NCBI GenBank assembly: GCA_963971305.1
Contig: OZ020309.1
Span: 6,255,001 to 6,319,000 of the forward strand
Reading direction: 5' to 3'
Source: Arcuatula senhousia
Lineage: Eukaryota; Mollusca; Bivalvia; Mytilida; Mytilidae
Length of the DNA: 64,000 nucleotides
Position 1 is the first letter of the stretch. Each line of letters opens with the position of its first letter. The notes under the pieces are model-generated. The model was not told the DNA's origin. It did not search any database and was given only the letters and a program-made list of their open reading frames with translations. The position numbers and the translations under genes were made by a program. Of the stretch, positions 1-11,349 are shown one piece after another.

Positions 1-1100
1 GGTACTTTGTCTAAAATTTCGTTTTCTTTTTTTATGGATTTAAATTAAAATCTTCTGAATAACTCTTATTTTTTTTATAATTCCAAAAAGTAACCAGAGG
101 TTTTAGGAACGTTATTTACCAAAATGAAGTACATACGTCTGAAGATACCACCACCTTTATTATTCGTCATTTTTTGGGGTTAATATTCTAAAATAACTTT
201 TACGGTACATTTTATTCTTTCATTTTGCACCATAGACCAACATTTTAATGTTAATTAATGTAATAACTGCGAACTGGGATGATCAATCCCAAATTTCTGA
301 GAAGAAAAGTAAAAAAAAGCCAAACACATGCCGGATAAATAGAAAGATGTAAACGTGTACCAATGTCGTGAGTCGGAAAAGACTCATTTTTAATTTCGTA
401 AGACAAAGAATCACCACAAAATACATATTACAACTTTTACAGATTGCAATGGTCCTGACTTAATTGGTACAGACATCTTGAAACAAAATGGAAGGCTCAT
501 CCAATCAAACTTAACTCTTCCATTGAAAACCTGTCTTGTTGTATAATGCAATTATAGCCAAACAAATAATCAATTTAGCTGCATGACATTTTGACGGATA
601 AAATATAAAATTTCAGTTTTCCGTATTTCCTCAAGTGTATGCAATGAAATAAATCACATGTTTGACAATTATAAATAAAAACAAAATTATTATGTAAATC
701 TAACATTGATTTAAAACACTTTACTACAAATAAATGTTGGTACTTTACCCCGGCACCAGAGAAATTGCAAGCAGGTGCGTCAGAAGAAGTCAAGCAGTCA
801 CAAAAGCAAAATGTACAAATACAATATTACAAAATGTTTTGCTAGGACTTTTCATCCTTTTCTTTATATAGTTCATACATGTATATGCTTTAGAATAGTT
901 AATTTACATTAAAATTAAACTTTTCATATCAAATCGTCAAACATAAAGTAAATGTGTAAGGTTTGATAGCCATGACGGATGTTTCATTCTTTTCTTTATA
1001 TAGTTTATACAAGTTTGTGATTTAAAATAGTCAATTTACATTCAAAGTAAAATTTTCATACCAAAACGTCAAACAGTAAATGTGGGAAGTAGTGAAAAAT
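1..1100. other. AT-rich intergenic sequence, no gene seen
   Basis: No convincing coding sequence, splice pattern or terminal repeat was found. Two stretches near 835-940 and 955-1080 resemble each other (a TTTCTTTATATAGTT motif, then ATTTACATT and a GTCAAAC motif), so a short diverged duplication is present. Confidence 0.5.
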
Positions 1101-1119
1101 CATTATCGGCATAAAAAAT

Positions 1120-2386
1120 TACAACTTTGCGAGGTAAAACTAAAATAATCAATATTTTAACTTATTTTTTATTCCGTTTTTCCGTTCCGCCTTTTAGCAA
1201 CACCCACTATAAAAGGATGAATGGGATTGATTTTTGGGGTTCCCCCTTTTTTGTTTCGAAATTAGGGGTCCAAAAGTTCAAATATTTTATTTGTTTCCAC
1301 CATAACTTTGGTCCTAGTTGGCCTATTGCTGTGAAATTTGTCAAAAAATGCTTCTTACAATACTTGAAAGAATGAACCTGATGAATTTTCGCGCCCCCAT
1401 AATTAGGGGCCAAAAGGGGCCTAAATCGAAACTTTTATTTGTGGTCCGATTTTAATTAAAATTTTTTTGCATGTTTGTTCTTGTCAAATAGCGGATACAA
1501 CATTAAGAATTATTTTTTGCGACCCCCCTTTTTCCCCCTATTACGGAATAAGGGACGAAAATCGAAACTTTTTTTATTTGTGGTACGATTTTGATTTTTT
1601 TTGCATGTTTGTTCTTGTCAAATTGCAGGTGCAAAATTTAGAATTAATTTTTGCGAACCCCCCCTTTTTCCCCTTTTACGTAATTAGGGGCCAAAAGGGG
1701 CGAAAATCCAAAACTTTTTTATTTGTGGTCCAATTTTGAAATTTATTTTGCAAGTTTGTTCTTGTCAAATAGCGGATACAAAATTGAGAATGAATTTTTG
1801 TGACCCCCCTTTTTCCCATATTACGTACTGAATAAGAGGCCAAAAATTGAAACTTTTTTACTTGGGGTCCGATTTTGATAAATTTTTGTGCATGTTTGTT
1901 CTTGTCAAATAGCGTATATAAAATTGATAATTAAGTTTTGTGACCCTTTTTTCTCCCCTTTTATGTAATAAGGGGCCAAAATTGAAACTTTTTTACTCGT
2001 TTAACAGAATTGCAATATCGCTTACTGTTTTCAAGAAGTTAGGGGTCAAAGGGGCCAAAAACATCAATGATAATACAGATTATGTAGGTTAACTAAGAAT
2101 AGGGTCTATTTTTTAATATAAAATTGAGCGTGGATATTGAGTTAATATAAATATGATATTTGAAGTATAATTTTTCCCCATTTGCTTTTAAAATAGTAAA
2201 TGTCTAATGAATTCCTTGTAAAATGTGGGTGGAAAGTCCACCAAAGAAGGCATGTGTCAAAAACCTTTGTCAGTCCACCATGGGCTGCATGTGTCCAGAG
2301 CAATTGACTATCCATATTGGGCCTAGAAGGTACAGGGTTCAACGTGTTGCGGTCGTATCATGCTGCGCTCGGCGAAGCTTTTTATT
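1120..2386 (+). repeat. Tandem-repeat-containing element, family T, copy 1
   Basis: Monomers of roughly 150-165 bp repeat across 1190-2100. Each carries a C-run (CCCCCCTTTTTCCCC), a GGGGCCAAAA motif, a TTTGTGGTCCGATTTTGA motif and TTGTTCTTGTCAAATAGCG. The right end is a unique block (2215-2386) with CCACCATGGGCTGCATG, then TTGCGGTCGTAT and the terminal GCTTTTTATT. The same right end recurs at about 8283, 9837 and 12720. Left ends elsewhere start with ATACGACCGCAA, the reverse complement of TTGCGGTCGTAT, so the family appears to have short inverted termini. No coding capacity was seen, so it is a non-autonomous element. Tandem-repeat-bearing inverted-repeat elements are known from bivalves; membership in a named family is not established here. 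Confidence 0.7.
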
Positions 2387-2959
2387 GGCAAGGGGTACTT
2401 GATTTTATGTTGTTGGGGGGGGGATTTGATAGAGGTCTTGAACCCAATTGCAACCCCTGTAGACTTCGGTCGTAGACTACATTTTCCGAGACTTTTTCTG
2501 GAATACGCAACCCCATTTTTGACTTTTCATCTTATGGAAAAGTACCCCCGGTTGGCAGAACCTCCCCACCATTTTAAACTATAATTATAGTGAGTGAATT
2601 TGTCCGTCGCCAGTCAGTCAACAACCTTAAAAAAACTATCGACAGACTGGCTGAGAACAAATCTGAAATTGTTTGTCATGCAGCATATCGATTATCTGAG
2701 AAGACGAAGAAAACATTCTCAAGACGTGTAACTCAGCCACTGAATATAAAAGAAGAAGGGTTCCAGTACACATTTGCAAATAATCGACGCGAAAATAACA
2801 TTTTGGGGGGAAAGGGGGGTGGGGGATTCTAGCCACCAGAAAATTCCCTCGCACGGCGGCCAAAACTATTTCATTTCATTCATTTTATATATGCAAAGAT
2901 TACAGTTATTCCTTTGATCGGTTATATTTCAAGTCCAGGAATTTTGCATGGTAGCCAAA

Positions 2960-3240
2960 AACTATATTTTCGCGAAATAAAGCGTTATTTTTGCGCAATA
3001 CTGTTTTTCTTTCGCGTTTGTACGCCCCGTTATAACACTTTTCGCCTAACAACGCACAGACATCGCGTATCAACGCGTTACCTTCGCCTCATAACAACCG
3101 ACTTTCGCATAAAAACGCATCCTACATGTATACATTTATATAACATACAACGCGCCTCTTTTGCGTATTAGCGCGTAACTGTCGGGTTATAACGCCTTAG
3201 AATCGCATAATAGTTTCCATTTTCGCGCAATAACCCTCTG
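2960..3240. repeat. Degenerate CpG-containing minisatellite, about 15-bp unit
   Basis: A loose unit resembling TTTCGCnTAAnAACGC repeats about 15 times with many changes (for example TTTCGCCTAACAACGC and TTTCGCATAAAAACGC). It is locally CpG-rich in an AT-rich setting. No ORF or element end fits it. Confidence 0.6.
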
Positions 3241-3503
3241 CTGCCAATATATTTTTTTCATCAAAAATCAGTTTCCACAAATATGTTTTTAGAAAAAAAG
3301 GCCCCCCTTCATGTTAAATGGTCGGTCCAGAAAAGTAAGCAATATAATTTTATTCCAATCTGAATTTGTTTTTGTAGGAAGAAAGTTTGTCTTTCAACAC
3401 CTCTTCAAATTTCAGACGTTTTGACCAGTCAGTTTTCAGAGGTTGCAGAAGTCTTGAACCACCGAGTTTTAACAGACAGGTAATTACAAATCTATCATTT
3501 ATT

Positions 3504-4490
3504 TTCCCCCACCGCAAGGCGTCGGAGGGACCTAGTAATGGTCTCCGTCCGTCACGTTTTTTGTGGGTGCAACTCCTCGGGCACTACTGAACGGATGTTG
3601 CTGAAACTTTACACACTGATATGGTACTATTAGTAGGTGATCATCCCATATTTGAAATTTTCAAAATGGCCACCTTTTCCATGGAAACGGGGAAGAAAGG
3701 TCAAAGTATAGGACATTCAATATCTCAAATATCTAGGTGCACATGGTTCTGAAATTTGTAGGCTGATAGAGCAAAAGGTACTCTATAATAATACGAAAAA
3801 CATTTGAAGCGATATTTACGGTTTTCGAATTTTTTACGAATTTGTGATTTTTTGGTCCAAAATTGGGACTTTGTCAAAAGTTTTTGTGGTTGCAACTCCT
3901 CGGATACTTCTGAACGGATGTTGCTGAAACTTTACACACTGATAGGGTACTATAAGTAGGTGGTCATTCCATAATTGAAATTTTCAAAATGGCCGCCGTT
4001 TCCATGGAAACGGGGAAGAAAGGTCAAAATATAGGACATTCAATATCTCGGTTACCTAGGTGCACATGGTTCTGAAATTTTGTAGGCTGATAGAGCGAAA
4101 GGTACTCTATAATAATATGGAAAAAAAATTCGAAGCAATATTTACGGTTTCGGTTTTTTTTTACGAATTTGTGATTTTTCGGTCAGAAAATTGGGACTTT
4201 GTCAAACGTTTTTGTGGGTGCAACTCCTCGGATACTTCTGAACGGATGTTGCTGAAACTTTACACACTGATAGGGTACTATTAGTAGGTGATCATCCCAT
4301 ATTTGAAATTTTCAAAATGGCCGCCGTTTCCATGGAAACGGGAAGAAAGGTCAAAATATAGGACATTCAATATCTCTGTTACCTAGGTTTACAGGGTTCT
4401 GAAATTTTACTCTATAATACTATCGTTTCTCAGAAAATATATCACTCAAATTTACATACCACACAACTTTCATGTGGCGGCGGGGGACAC
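3504..4490 (+). mobile_element. Non-autonomous inverted-repeat element with 3 internal tandem units
   Basis: The left end (TTTTCCCCCACCGC) and right end (GCGGCGGGGGACA) are imperfect inverted repeats. The core holds three units of about 322-328 bp starting near 3561, 3883 and 4211, the last one partial. Each unit carries CAACTCCTCGG, ACGGATGTTGCTGAAAC, TCAAAATGGCCGCC and TCCATGGAAACGG. No coding capacity was seen. The layout matches tandem-repeat-containing MITE-like elements known from bivalves. Confidence 0.65.
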
Positions 4491-5092
4491 ATGGCTACGC
4501 GTAGCAATCTTGTTTCATTTGTTTCCAGCCAAATCTTACAACAAATTTAGCAGCATATCGGTAAATTTAATTTGTATAAATTAAGCTGACTCGACCGACG
4601 TGGGAAGACAAAATTTTAAAAATTTTTAAAGCGAGGCCACATTACTCTTTAATGAGTCTAGCACTGCACCCTGGTACAATATGTTGAAACCTGTATGGTA
4701 GGGGCAAACAGGGATAGTCTTTTCACCTGCAACGTGTTTCAGTAGCGACATATAGGGGTTTCTTGCATTGTGCACCATGCGTCGTCTTGCGTCGTCGTCC
4801 TGCGGCGTCACAAAAATTTCCGTCTCAGTTTTCCTACTGACTACATGTCACAACCTCTTGATATTTGGCATGTAGCTCCCTCCTATAGCACTATATGGTG
4901 TAAAGCGATTTTATGCCCGTTTCTGATCTACTTCCTGTTAACTGAATATTTAAAACGCAAGCGACATACGTCTTCCATGGAATACTGCCAGATGCCTCCA
5001 ATGATGGTGGACCGAGAAAGCATATTTGTCACATGCAAGCCATGGAGTGCAATGCATGTTTTATCATAAAAACATCTATAATGATCATATAC

Positions 5093-5245
5093 TTTTATAC
5101 GACCGCAAAATTTTTGCGATCGTCTAGTGTTATGGCGATATTGTCGTCCTCGTCGTCTCTAGAAATTTGGTTTCCGTGCGATAACTGACCATAACTTTAC
5201 ATAGTAAACATTGATCGATTGTTATGGAATCTTATGGAATTTTTT
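5093..5245 (+). repeat. Family T element, left-end fragment
   Basis: Starts TTTATACGACCGCAAAA with an immediate foldback partner TTTTTGCGATCGT, followed by a GTCGTC-rich stretch and TTTCCGTGCGATAACT. Similar left ends occur at 7424 and 11350. It is cut short by a reverse-transcriptase-family copy starting at about 5246. Confidence 0.6.
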
Positions 5246-5466
5246 ATCTCTCAGTTGAGTGCAGATGTTGGTTTGTCATAGGGTTTTTGTTTTGTCTTCC
5301 TTTACCGGATTTGACACCCTGAATTGGAAATTGGCAGCGCGACGGGTGTGTTATAGCAGGCAGGAACCGCTTACTCTTCCGGAGCATTCGAGTTCACTCT
5401 TATTACATGTACGACTTGAATTCGTGTTGATTTCTATTCGGTTGATTTTGTGTTTAGTGTTAGAAT
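5246..5466 (+). mobile_element. 3-prime fragment of Penelope-like RT family (family P)
   Basis: Contains the family landmarks in order: GCAGATGTTGGTTTG, TTTACCGGATTTGACAC, GACGGGTGTG, CTTACTCTTCCGGAGCA. Longer relatives on the minus strand (29.9-30.4, 49.5-50.0 and 61.1-61.6 kb) carry reverse transcriptase coding sequence upstream of these landmarks, so this is 3-prime noncoding sequence of that family. Here the 3-prime end is missing and SINE-like sequence follows. Confidence 0.65.
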
Positions 5467-5812
5467 GGGGCAGCCCTGACATCGAGAGATGCGGGGTCGT
5501 CAGGCGATAATGCGGAAAACCTGACCGCAAACCATAGCGGTGCACCGTGTTGGGAAAAATGTCACGTTCCTCGCACGTTAAAGAACCCTGCTGCAGGTCT
5601 CGGTAAGAGTAGGACCCGTAGGATCCCCATGCAGGAGGCAAAATTTCCCGTCCCTACCCATCACTCCTACCCGATTGGCCTTGTGTCCCCATTTCCTCCA
5701 CTTCATCATCATTTCATGTTCATTGTATCACCACTTTCATGTTCATCTCCCGGATATAGCCGAAATCGCGCTGCTTGGGAGTAAAGCAATAACTAACTAA
5801 CTACCAATACTA
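5467..5812 (+). repeat. SINE-like interspersed repeat
   Basis: A unit with GTTAAAGAACCCTGCTGCAG, a GCCGAAATCGCGCTGCTTGG box and an AACTAACTAACTA tail. The compact size, GC-rich head and simple tail look SINE-like. No clear tRNA-type A/B box pair was verified, so the class is tentative. Confidence 0.4.
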
Positions 5813-6214
5813 TAGTAGATAATATTATAGCTGGAAAGCCCATTCTGTGTTTGATTCCCAAAAAGAAGTTATTAAAGACTCTAAAACAATATAAACACCA
5901 AACCCAAAGGTCGTCCATAGATCTTAATCAACTTTAAATGTAAACCCGTCCGAAACTGAGATTTTTGACGAAGATGATCTTGCAGCAGACATGCTTGATT
6001 TATCCATATAAGGTTTTACTCGTTGTTAAAGATCAGGGGAATGATAACCTATCCAAATTACATGTACTCTCTATTCTTCTTGCGTGAATGCAGTCTTTTC
6101 CTTGAAAGATGCAGGCATGTATAAATGTTCGCTTGCTAAGAAACAACACAGTATCACAATATTGCTCACCTACATGTACTGTTTTAGATGTTTTTAAATG
6201 GGATAACTGCAGTA

Positions 6215-6540
6215 AGTAAGTGAGGGTGTTGTTGTTTTACGGCCTAGCATCACAATATAGGTTATATAAAGAAGATGATAAAATAAGAATAAAATGATGA
6301 TAACAATATAATAAGGTGGATCAAGAAACAAAAGGATCAGTAAATTTTTGAAAACCACTGTAAAAAGGGAGAGATGGGTAAGATGGGAAATTAAGCGTAT
6401 GTGGCGCACTACTATGGGTTCATAAATGGATTTTTAACGTCAGCCCACTATGGTCAGCGGTTAAGGTTTCCGTATTATAAACCTGGCAACCCCCTGCACA
6501 TGGCCTTTTCGTCATCTTGGACATGGAAATTCCAAGAGAG
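6215..6540 (+). repeat. Interspersed repeat related to 26262-26703
   Basis: Shares with the copy at 26.3-26.7 kb an order of AATAAAATGATGATAA-like sequence, an AAAAGGGAGAGATGGGTA-like motif, a CCACTATGGTCAGCGGT box and CCTGGCAACCCCCTGC. This copy is more diverged and lacks the GC-rich right end seen at 26.65 kb. SINE-like by size and dispersal; class not proven. Confidence 0.45.
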
Positions 6541-7289
6541 CATAACCCATGCCATTTGATACAACAGTTTACTTTGCATTTCCACGATGTCAGTTCTATC
6601 TGGTTCAGCGAAGTTTTATTTATCAAGAACATAACACCTGCTGTTCTTAGTCAATGATAGATCTTTTGGTGACACTGAACGAAAGTGAAACCTACTTTCT
6701 ATGCGTGGACGGCAAGTACATGTGTACATCGATCGAAGTGTTAGATGATACTAAACGATAACTATGTCACCTCTAACAAAGTTTAGCACGTTAAGAGGAG
6801 TACAAAGACTACGACATTAAGATGCACAGTGCACAAATAATGACACATTAAGAAGTCCACAATGCTGTTTTTCTTTCATTTTAAATTTCTCGAAAACGAA
6901 ACAACTTAACTGGTCCAAAATTTATACTAATATATCTTAAGAAAATGTGAACAAGCGGGAAAAGTTTTGTCCAACAATGTTGAGGTTTTAACGTAAAAAT
7001 GAGTTGTTTTTCGAAATGGATAAAACAAGTCTCACACAAAACTAGATTATTTTGGTTAATATGAATTACCTAGCACAAAAAGGTGAATTAGCTTCTTCTT
7101 TTATCATTCATGGACAGTTTCCAAAAATTATCGTATACGAACAATGCTGATTTAAAAGAAAGTATTAATAAAAACCTACTTAGCTTGTTGACACTTACGC
7201 AATTTTCCCACGAAAACATAAATAACCGTACACATTTAACGTAATTAAGACATTTCAGACGCACAGGTTTACATACTGTTTCCTCGTGC

Positions 7290-7368
7290 TGTTCATGTTT
7301 ACCGATTTTGTCGTTGTCCTTTCGGACTTTTGACACTCGAATGCCCCATTGGTGCCTCTTTGCTTTTA
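7290..7368 (+). mobile_element. Family P, short 3-prime end copy
   Basis: Carries GTTTACCGATTTTGTCGTTG, CTTTCGGACTTTTGACACTC and the terminal CCCCATTGGTGCCTCTTTGC. It is about 80 bp of the common 3-prime terminus, as expected of a strongly 5-prime-truncated retrocopy. Confidence 0.6.
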
Positions 7369-7423
7369 ATAACCACTAAAGGAAGGTTGGTATTGTATTT
7401 GGGGTTTGTGGCCCCTACCATTT

Positions 7424-8283
7424 TATGCGACCGCAATTTTTGCAATCGTATTATGTTATGGCGATGTCGTTGTCGTCGTTGTTGTCGTCGTTGTCGCCTG
7501 TAGACACCTTGGTTTCCGTGCGATAACTTTAGTTGTAGTGAACCTATTGTTATAAATTTTTGATATGATGTTTATGACCACTAAAGGAAGGTTGGTATTG
7601 CATTTGGGGTTTCTTGCCCTTACCGTTTCAGAAAAAGGGCCAAAAGGGGCTAAAATGGGTGTATTGACAAAAGGTCTGTAGAATGTTAAAATTTTATCCG
7701 ATTTTGATCATTCTTTTTTAATTGTATTCCTCAATAAATTCTGTTAACAAAATGTAGCAACAGTTTTGATGTATCTTGCACCGTTACATTGCTATGAGGG
7801 GTCAAATAGGGGCCACACCCCAAAAATCGACTTTTTTATTTGTGGTCCGATTTTCAAAATCTTTTTTTCATTCGATTTCTTGTGAAAATCCCTGCCTGCG
7901 TTTTTCAATCAGATCTGCAATATCTCTTACCGTTTTTTGAGAAACAAATCCATATTTAAAATTCGGTCAAGGCAAATGGTTTTACACAACAAATTTCGTT
8001 GAATTTGGCCAGCCAATTGTTATGAAGTTTAAACATGATGAATATATCCACTAAAGCAATTTTTTTATCTTTGGTCCAATTTTCAAAAGGTTAGTATAAA
8101 TGTATAAAAAAAAATTCAAATATGCATTGAAAGTCCACCAAAGAATGCATGTGTCAAAAAGCTTTGCGAGTCCACCATGGGCTGCATGTGTCCAAAGCAT
8201 TTGACAATCCATATTGGGCCGCAAACGTACAGGGTTCAACATGTTGCGGTTGTATCATGCTGCGTTCGACGTGGCTTTTTATT
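7424..8283 (+). repeat. Family T element, nearly end to end
   Basis: Left end with GCGACCGCAA and GTCGTTGTCGTCG runs; right end with CCACCATGGGCTGCATG, TTGCGGTTGTAT and CTTTTTATT. Between them are diverged monomers with GGGGCCAAAA-like motifs. About 860 bp, no coding capacity. Confidence 0.55.
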
Positions 8284-9595
8284 GAAAAAGGGCCAAGAGG
8301 GCTAAAATGGGTGTACTGACAAAACTGCTGTAGAATGTTTATTATCCATGTAATTTTGAAATATTTTTTTCTTGAATTCCTTGTTCAATTCTGTCCACTA
8401 AATGTGTCAATGGTTTTGATATATAATGCACCGTTACATTGCTACAGGGGGCCAAAGACGGGCCACGCCCCAAATTTTTTGTCCGATTTTCAAAATCTTT
8501 TTTCATTGGAATCCTTGTGAAAATCCCTGGCCGCTATTTTCAATCAGATGTGCAATATCTCTTACCGTTTTGGAGAAATTAGAGGTCGTCGAAGGGGCAA
8601 AAAAAATGCTATTTTTATGCGAATGCAAAAAAATTGCGGACGTATAATGGTATGATGCTGTCGTCGTTGTCGTCGTCGTTGTCTGTTAACTTTAGTGTAT
8701 ACACGATAACTTTAGTTCTAGTTATCCGATTGCCATGAAATTTGACAATGATGTTCCTTATTATAAAAGGATGGATGGGATTGATTTTGGGGGTCTCCTC
8801 TTTTTTCGTCTAGAAATTAGGGGCCGAAAAACGGCAAAAAATGTTTCTTTTTTGTTTGTTCCCACAATAACGCTTGTTCTGGTTAACCAAATGCACTTGA
8901 ATTTTACTTTAATGTGTAATACCATAAAAGGATGAATGGGATTGATTTTGGGGGTCCCCCCTATATTCATTTAGAAATTAAGGGCCAAAAAAGGGCCAAA
9001 AATGCTTTTTTTTTATTTGTTCCCACAATAACGCTTGTTCTGGTTAACCAAATGCTGTTGAATTTTACTTTAATGTGTAATACCATTAAAGGATGAATGG
9101 GATCTATTTTGGGGGTCCCCCTATATTCATTAAGAAATTAAGGGCCAAAAAGGGCCAAAAATTCAATTTTTTTATTTGTTTGCACAATAACTTTGGTTCT
9201 GGTTGGCCAATTGTTATGAATTTTGACAATGATATGCCTAACCATTAAACCATACATGGGATTGATTTTGGGGGTCCCTCATATTTCGTTTAAAAATAAG
9301 GGGCCCAAAAACAGCTTTTTTTATTTCTGGTCCGATTTTGAATTTTTTTTTGCATGTTAAGTCTTGTCAAGTAGTGGATACAAAATGGAGGATAAATTTT
9401 TGCAACCCCCCCTTTCCCTTATAAAATAGCAAAAAATGTAACTTTTTTTATTATTTATTGTTCTGGTTCAATTTTTTTTAATCTAATTATAATTCTTGTC
9501 AAATAGTGAATATACAAAATTAAAGAATAAATTCTGCTTTTGAAACAAATGAATTCCTTGTGAAATGTGAGTGGAAAGTCCACAAAAGGCTGCAT

Positions 9596-9736
9596 TACTC
9601 CTAGCGTGTCTGATGAAGGTTAATCCAGAAAAGCGCTTCACACGCAGTGAAATTTTGCATTGTACATTAATCAAAATCATTTCAATATGTGGATTGTGTC
9701 TTTCTGGCACATATTCCATATTCTTTCGTATTTAAT
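9596..9736 (+). mobile_element. Small insertion carrying a hammerhead-like motif (type B)
   Basis: It splits the right-end block of a family T element: the uninterrupted sequence at 12590 reads GCTGCATATGTC, here GCTGCAT and ATGTGTC flank about 141 bp of extra sequence. The same sequence occurs at 37.29-37.44 kb and stops at the same right boundary (TCTTTCGTnTTTAAT). It has no ORF and contains the hammerhead-like fold listed separately. Retrozyme-like is an inference. Confidence 0.6.
9604..9645 (+). ncRNA. Hammerhead ribozyme-like motif, type B
   Basis: Order of parts: stem I strand GCGTGT (9604-9609), core CTGATGA (9610-9616), stem II region AGG...CCA, core GAAA (9628-9631), short stem III AAG/CTT closed by CG, cleavage residue C9639 in a TTC triplet, then stem I partner ACACGC (9640-9645). 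Stem I has six Watson-Crick pairs. Weak point: position 10.1/11.1 is A opposite A, leaving only two GC pairs in stem II. The copy at 37304-37345 keeps the same core. Confidence 0.5.
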
Positions 9737-10008
9737 ATGTGTCAAAAAACTTTTTCAGCCCACCTTGGGCTTCAAGTGCCCAGAGCAATTGACTATGTTG
9801 CGGTCGTATCATGCTGCGCTCGGCGAAGCTTTTTATTAAAGTTTGTTGAGGCAAATAGTTTTACACAAGAAATTTAGTTGTAGTGGACCAGCCTATTATT
9901 ATGAAGTTTCAATATGATGATTATATTCACTAAATGAAGCTTCAGATTGCATTTAGGGTTTGTGGCCCTAACCATTATAGAAAAAACACTTAATGAGGAC
10001 TAAAACAG

Positions 10009-10642
10009 GGGTGGTGTTCTCGAAGCATTCCTATCTTAAAGGCCCTTCCCAAGTCTGTCTTTAGAGGCTTCCTAAACTTAAGTCATGTTCTCGAAGGTCT
10101 CTCAATTTGGGATACTCCGTAATTTTTCTCCTTACTTTAGGACACCTAGATAGGTGACTTAAGACGTTCCAAGCGTATTCCAATGCTATATATAGTTAAA
10201 ATTATTAATTTATGATAACTAATTTAGCTGAAATCGTGTTATACCTATGCAAGAAACACCAATATGTTGGCAGGAAAAGATTTTGAAGGATTTATATTGT
10301 TGAATAAAAATATTGAGAAACGTTTAAAGTATACTGCGTAAATAATGTTAATATAATATTATCTTTTATAAGTATTATTTCTTTATTAACTTGTTATTTT
10401 TTCTTCATATGTTCAGTTAAAACAAACATAAGAAATCATCGATTATTAATTGAACTTTATTCATGTAGTCTTGTTTTCACCTGCCGTTTAAATAGAATAA
10501 AAATATAGTTAGGAATGCCTAAGTTAAGAAGTTACCGAGAATGCTTCGAGAACACCCCTAAGTATTGCTTTAGTCAATCCTAACTATTTGCCTAAGTACC
10601 CTTCTTATGGCCTTTCTTAGGACAGCTTCGAGAACACCACCC
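10009..10642. mobile_element. 634-bp inverted-repeat DNA element (MITE-like)
   Basis: Perfect terminal inverted repeats GGGTGGTGTTCTCGAAGC and its complement. Flanking CAG triplets on both sides are consistent with a 3-bp target duplication: removing the element restores the host repeat sequence AAAACAGGTGTC. Subterminal copies of the inner end (GCTTCGAGAACACC near 10540) are present. No coding capacity was seen. Confidence 0.75.
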
Positions 10643-11349
10643 CAGGTGTCTTGACAAAACTGTTGTAGAATTTTTATTATTCATTCGATTTCGAAAATTC
10701 TTTTTCTGTTAAATTGCTCATTGAATTATGTCAACTAAATCTGTGAATTGTTTTTGTATATCGCATCGTTACAATGCTACGGGGCGGGGCAGGGGCAAAG
10801 ACGGGCCATGGGGATGCCCTAAAAATCAACTTTTTTATTTGTGGTCCAATTTTCAAAATCTTTTTTTTTATTGGAATTTTTGTGAAAATCCCTGCCTGCT
10901 TTTTTAATCGGATTTGCAATATCTCTTACCATTTTTTAGTAATTAGGGGTCAACGGGCAAAAAACCGCCATATTTACTTTAAAAGTTTGTTAAGGCAAAT
11001 AGTTTTACACAAAAAATAGTTATAGTGGACCAGCCAATTGTTATGAAGTTCTAATATGACGATTATATCCACTAAAGGAAGCTTCTTATTGCATTTGGGG
11101 TTTGTGGCCATGCCATTTTAGAAAAATAAGAAATGAGGGGTAAAAGGACCAAAAGCGTCATTTAATATATAAATAAGATTTTTTTAAATAAATGTTGATG
11201 TAAATATATATGTGTCAAATATGCATTTTTAAATCCACCACAGGATGCATATGTCAACAAGCTTTGCCGCCATAGGCTGCATGTGACCAATGCAGTAGAC
11301 TATTCCATATTTGGCCTCCAACATACTTGGTTCAACTTGTTGCGGTCGT
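10643..11349 (+). repeat. Family T element, right part
   Basis: Continues the host repeat broken by the 634-bp element: ACAAAACTGTTGTAGAAT, a GGGGCCACG-type box near 10800, CTATTTAAATC-type spacers and a right-end block (CCGCCATAGGCTGCATG) ending in TTGCGGTCGTAG at 11350, where the next element begins. No gene. Confidence 0.5.

Larger units (their letters stand above)
8610..9837 (+). repeat. Family T element with about four clear monomers
   Basis: Monomers begin near 8700, 8870, 9040 and 9190 with AACTTTAGTTCTGGTT-like sequence and contain GGATGGATGGGATTGATTTT and a GGGGTCC box, with a period of roughly 165 bp. The right-end block is interrupted at 9596-9736 by a hammerhead-like insertion and resumes with ATGTGTCAAAAAAC, ending at CTTTTTATT. 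Confidence 0.65.

Noticed and set aside
1378..1400. CTGATGA near 1380 and 11829 as further hammerheads
   Set aside because: No GAAA, stem II or stem I partner follows at the right distance.
1127..1739. Small ORFs in the family T repeats
   Set aside because: Their translations change between monomers and are full of frameshifts; noncoding element.
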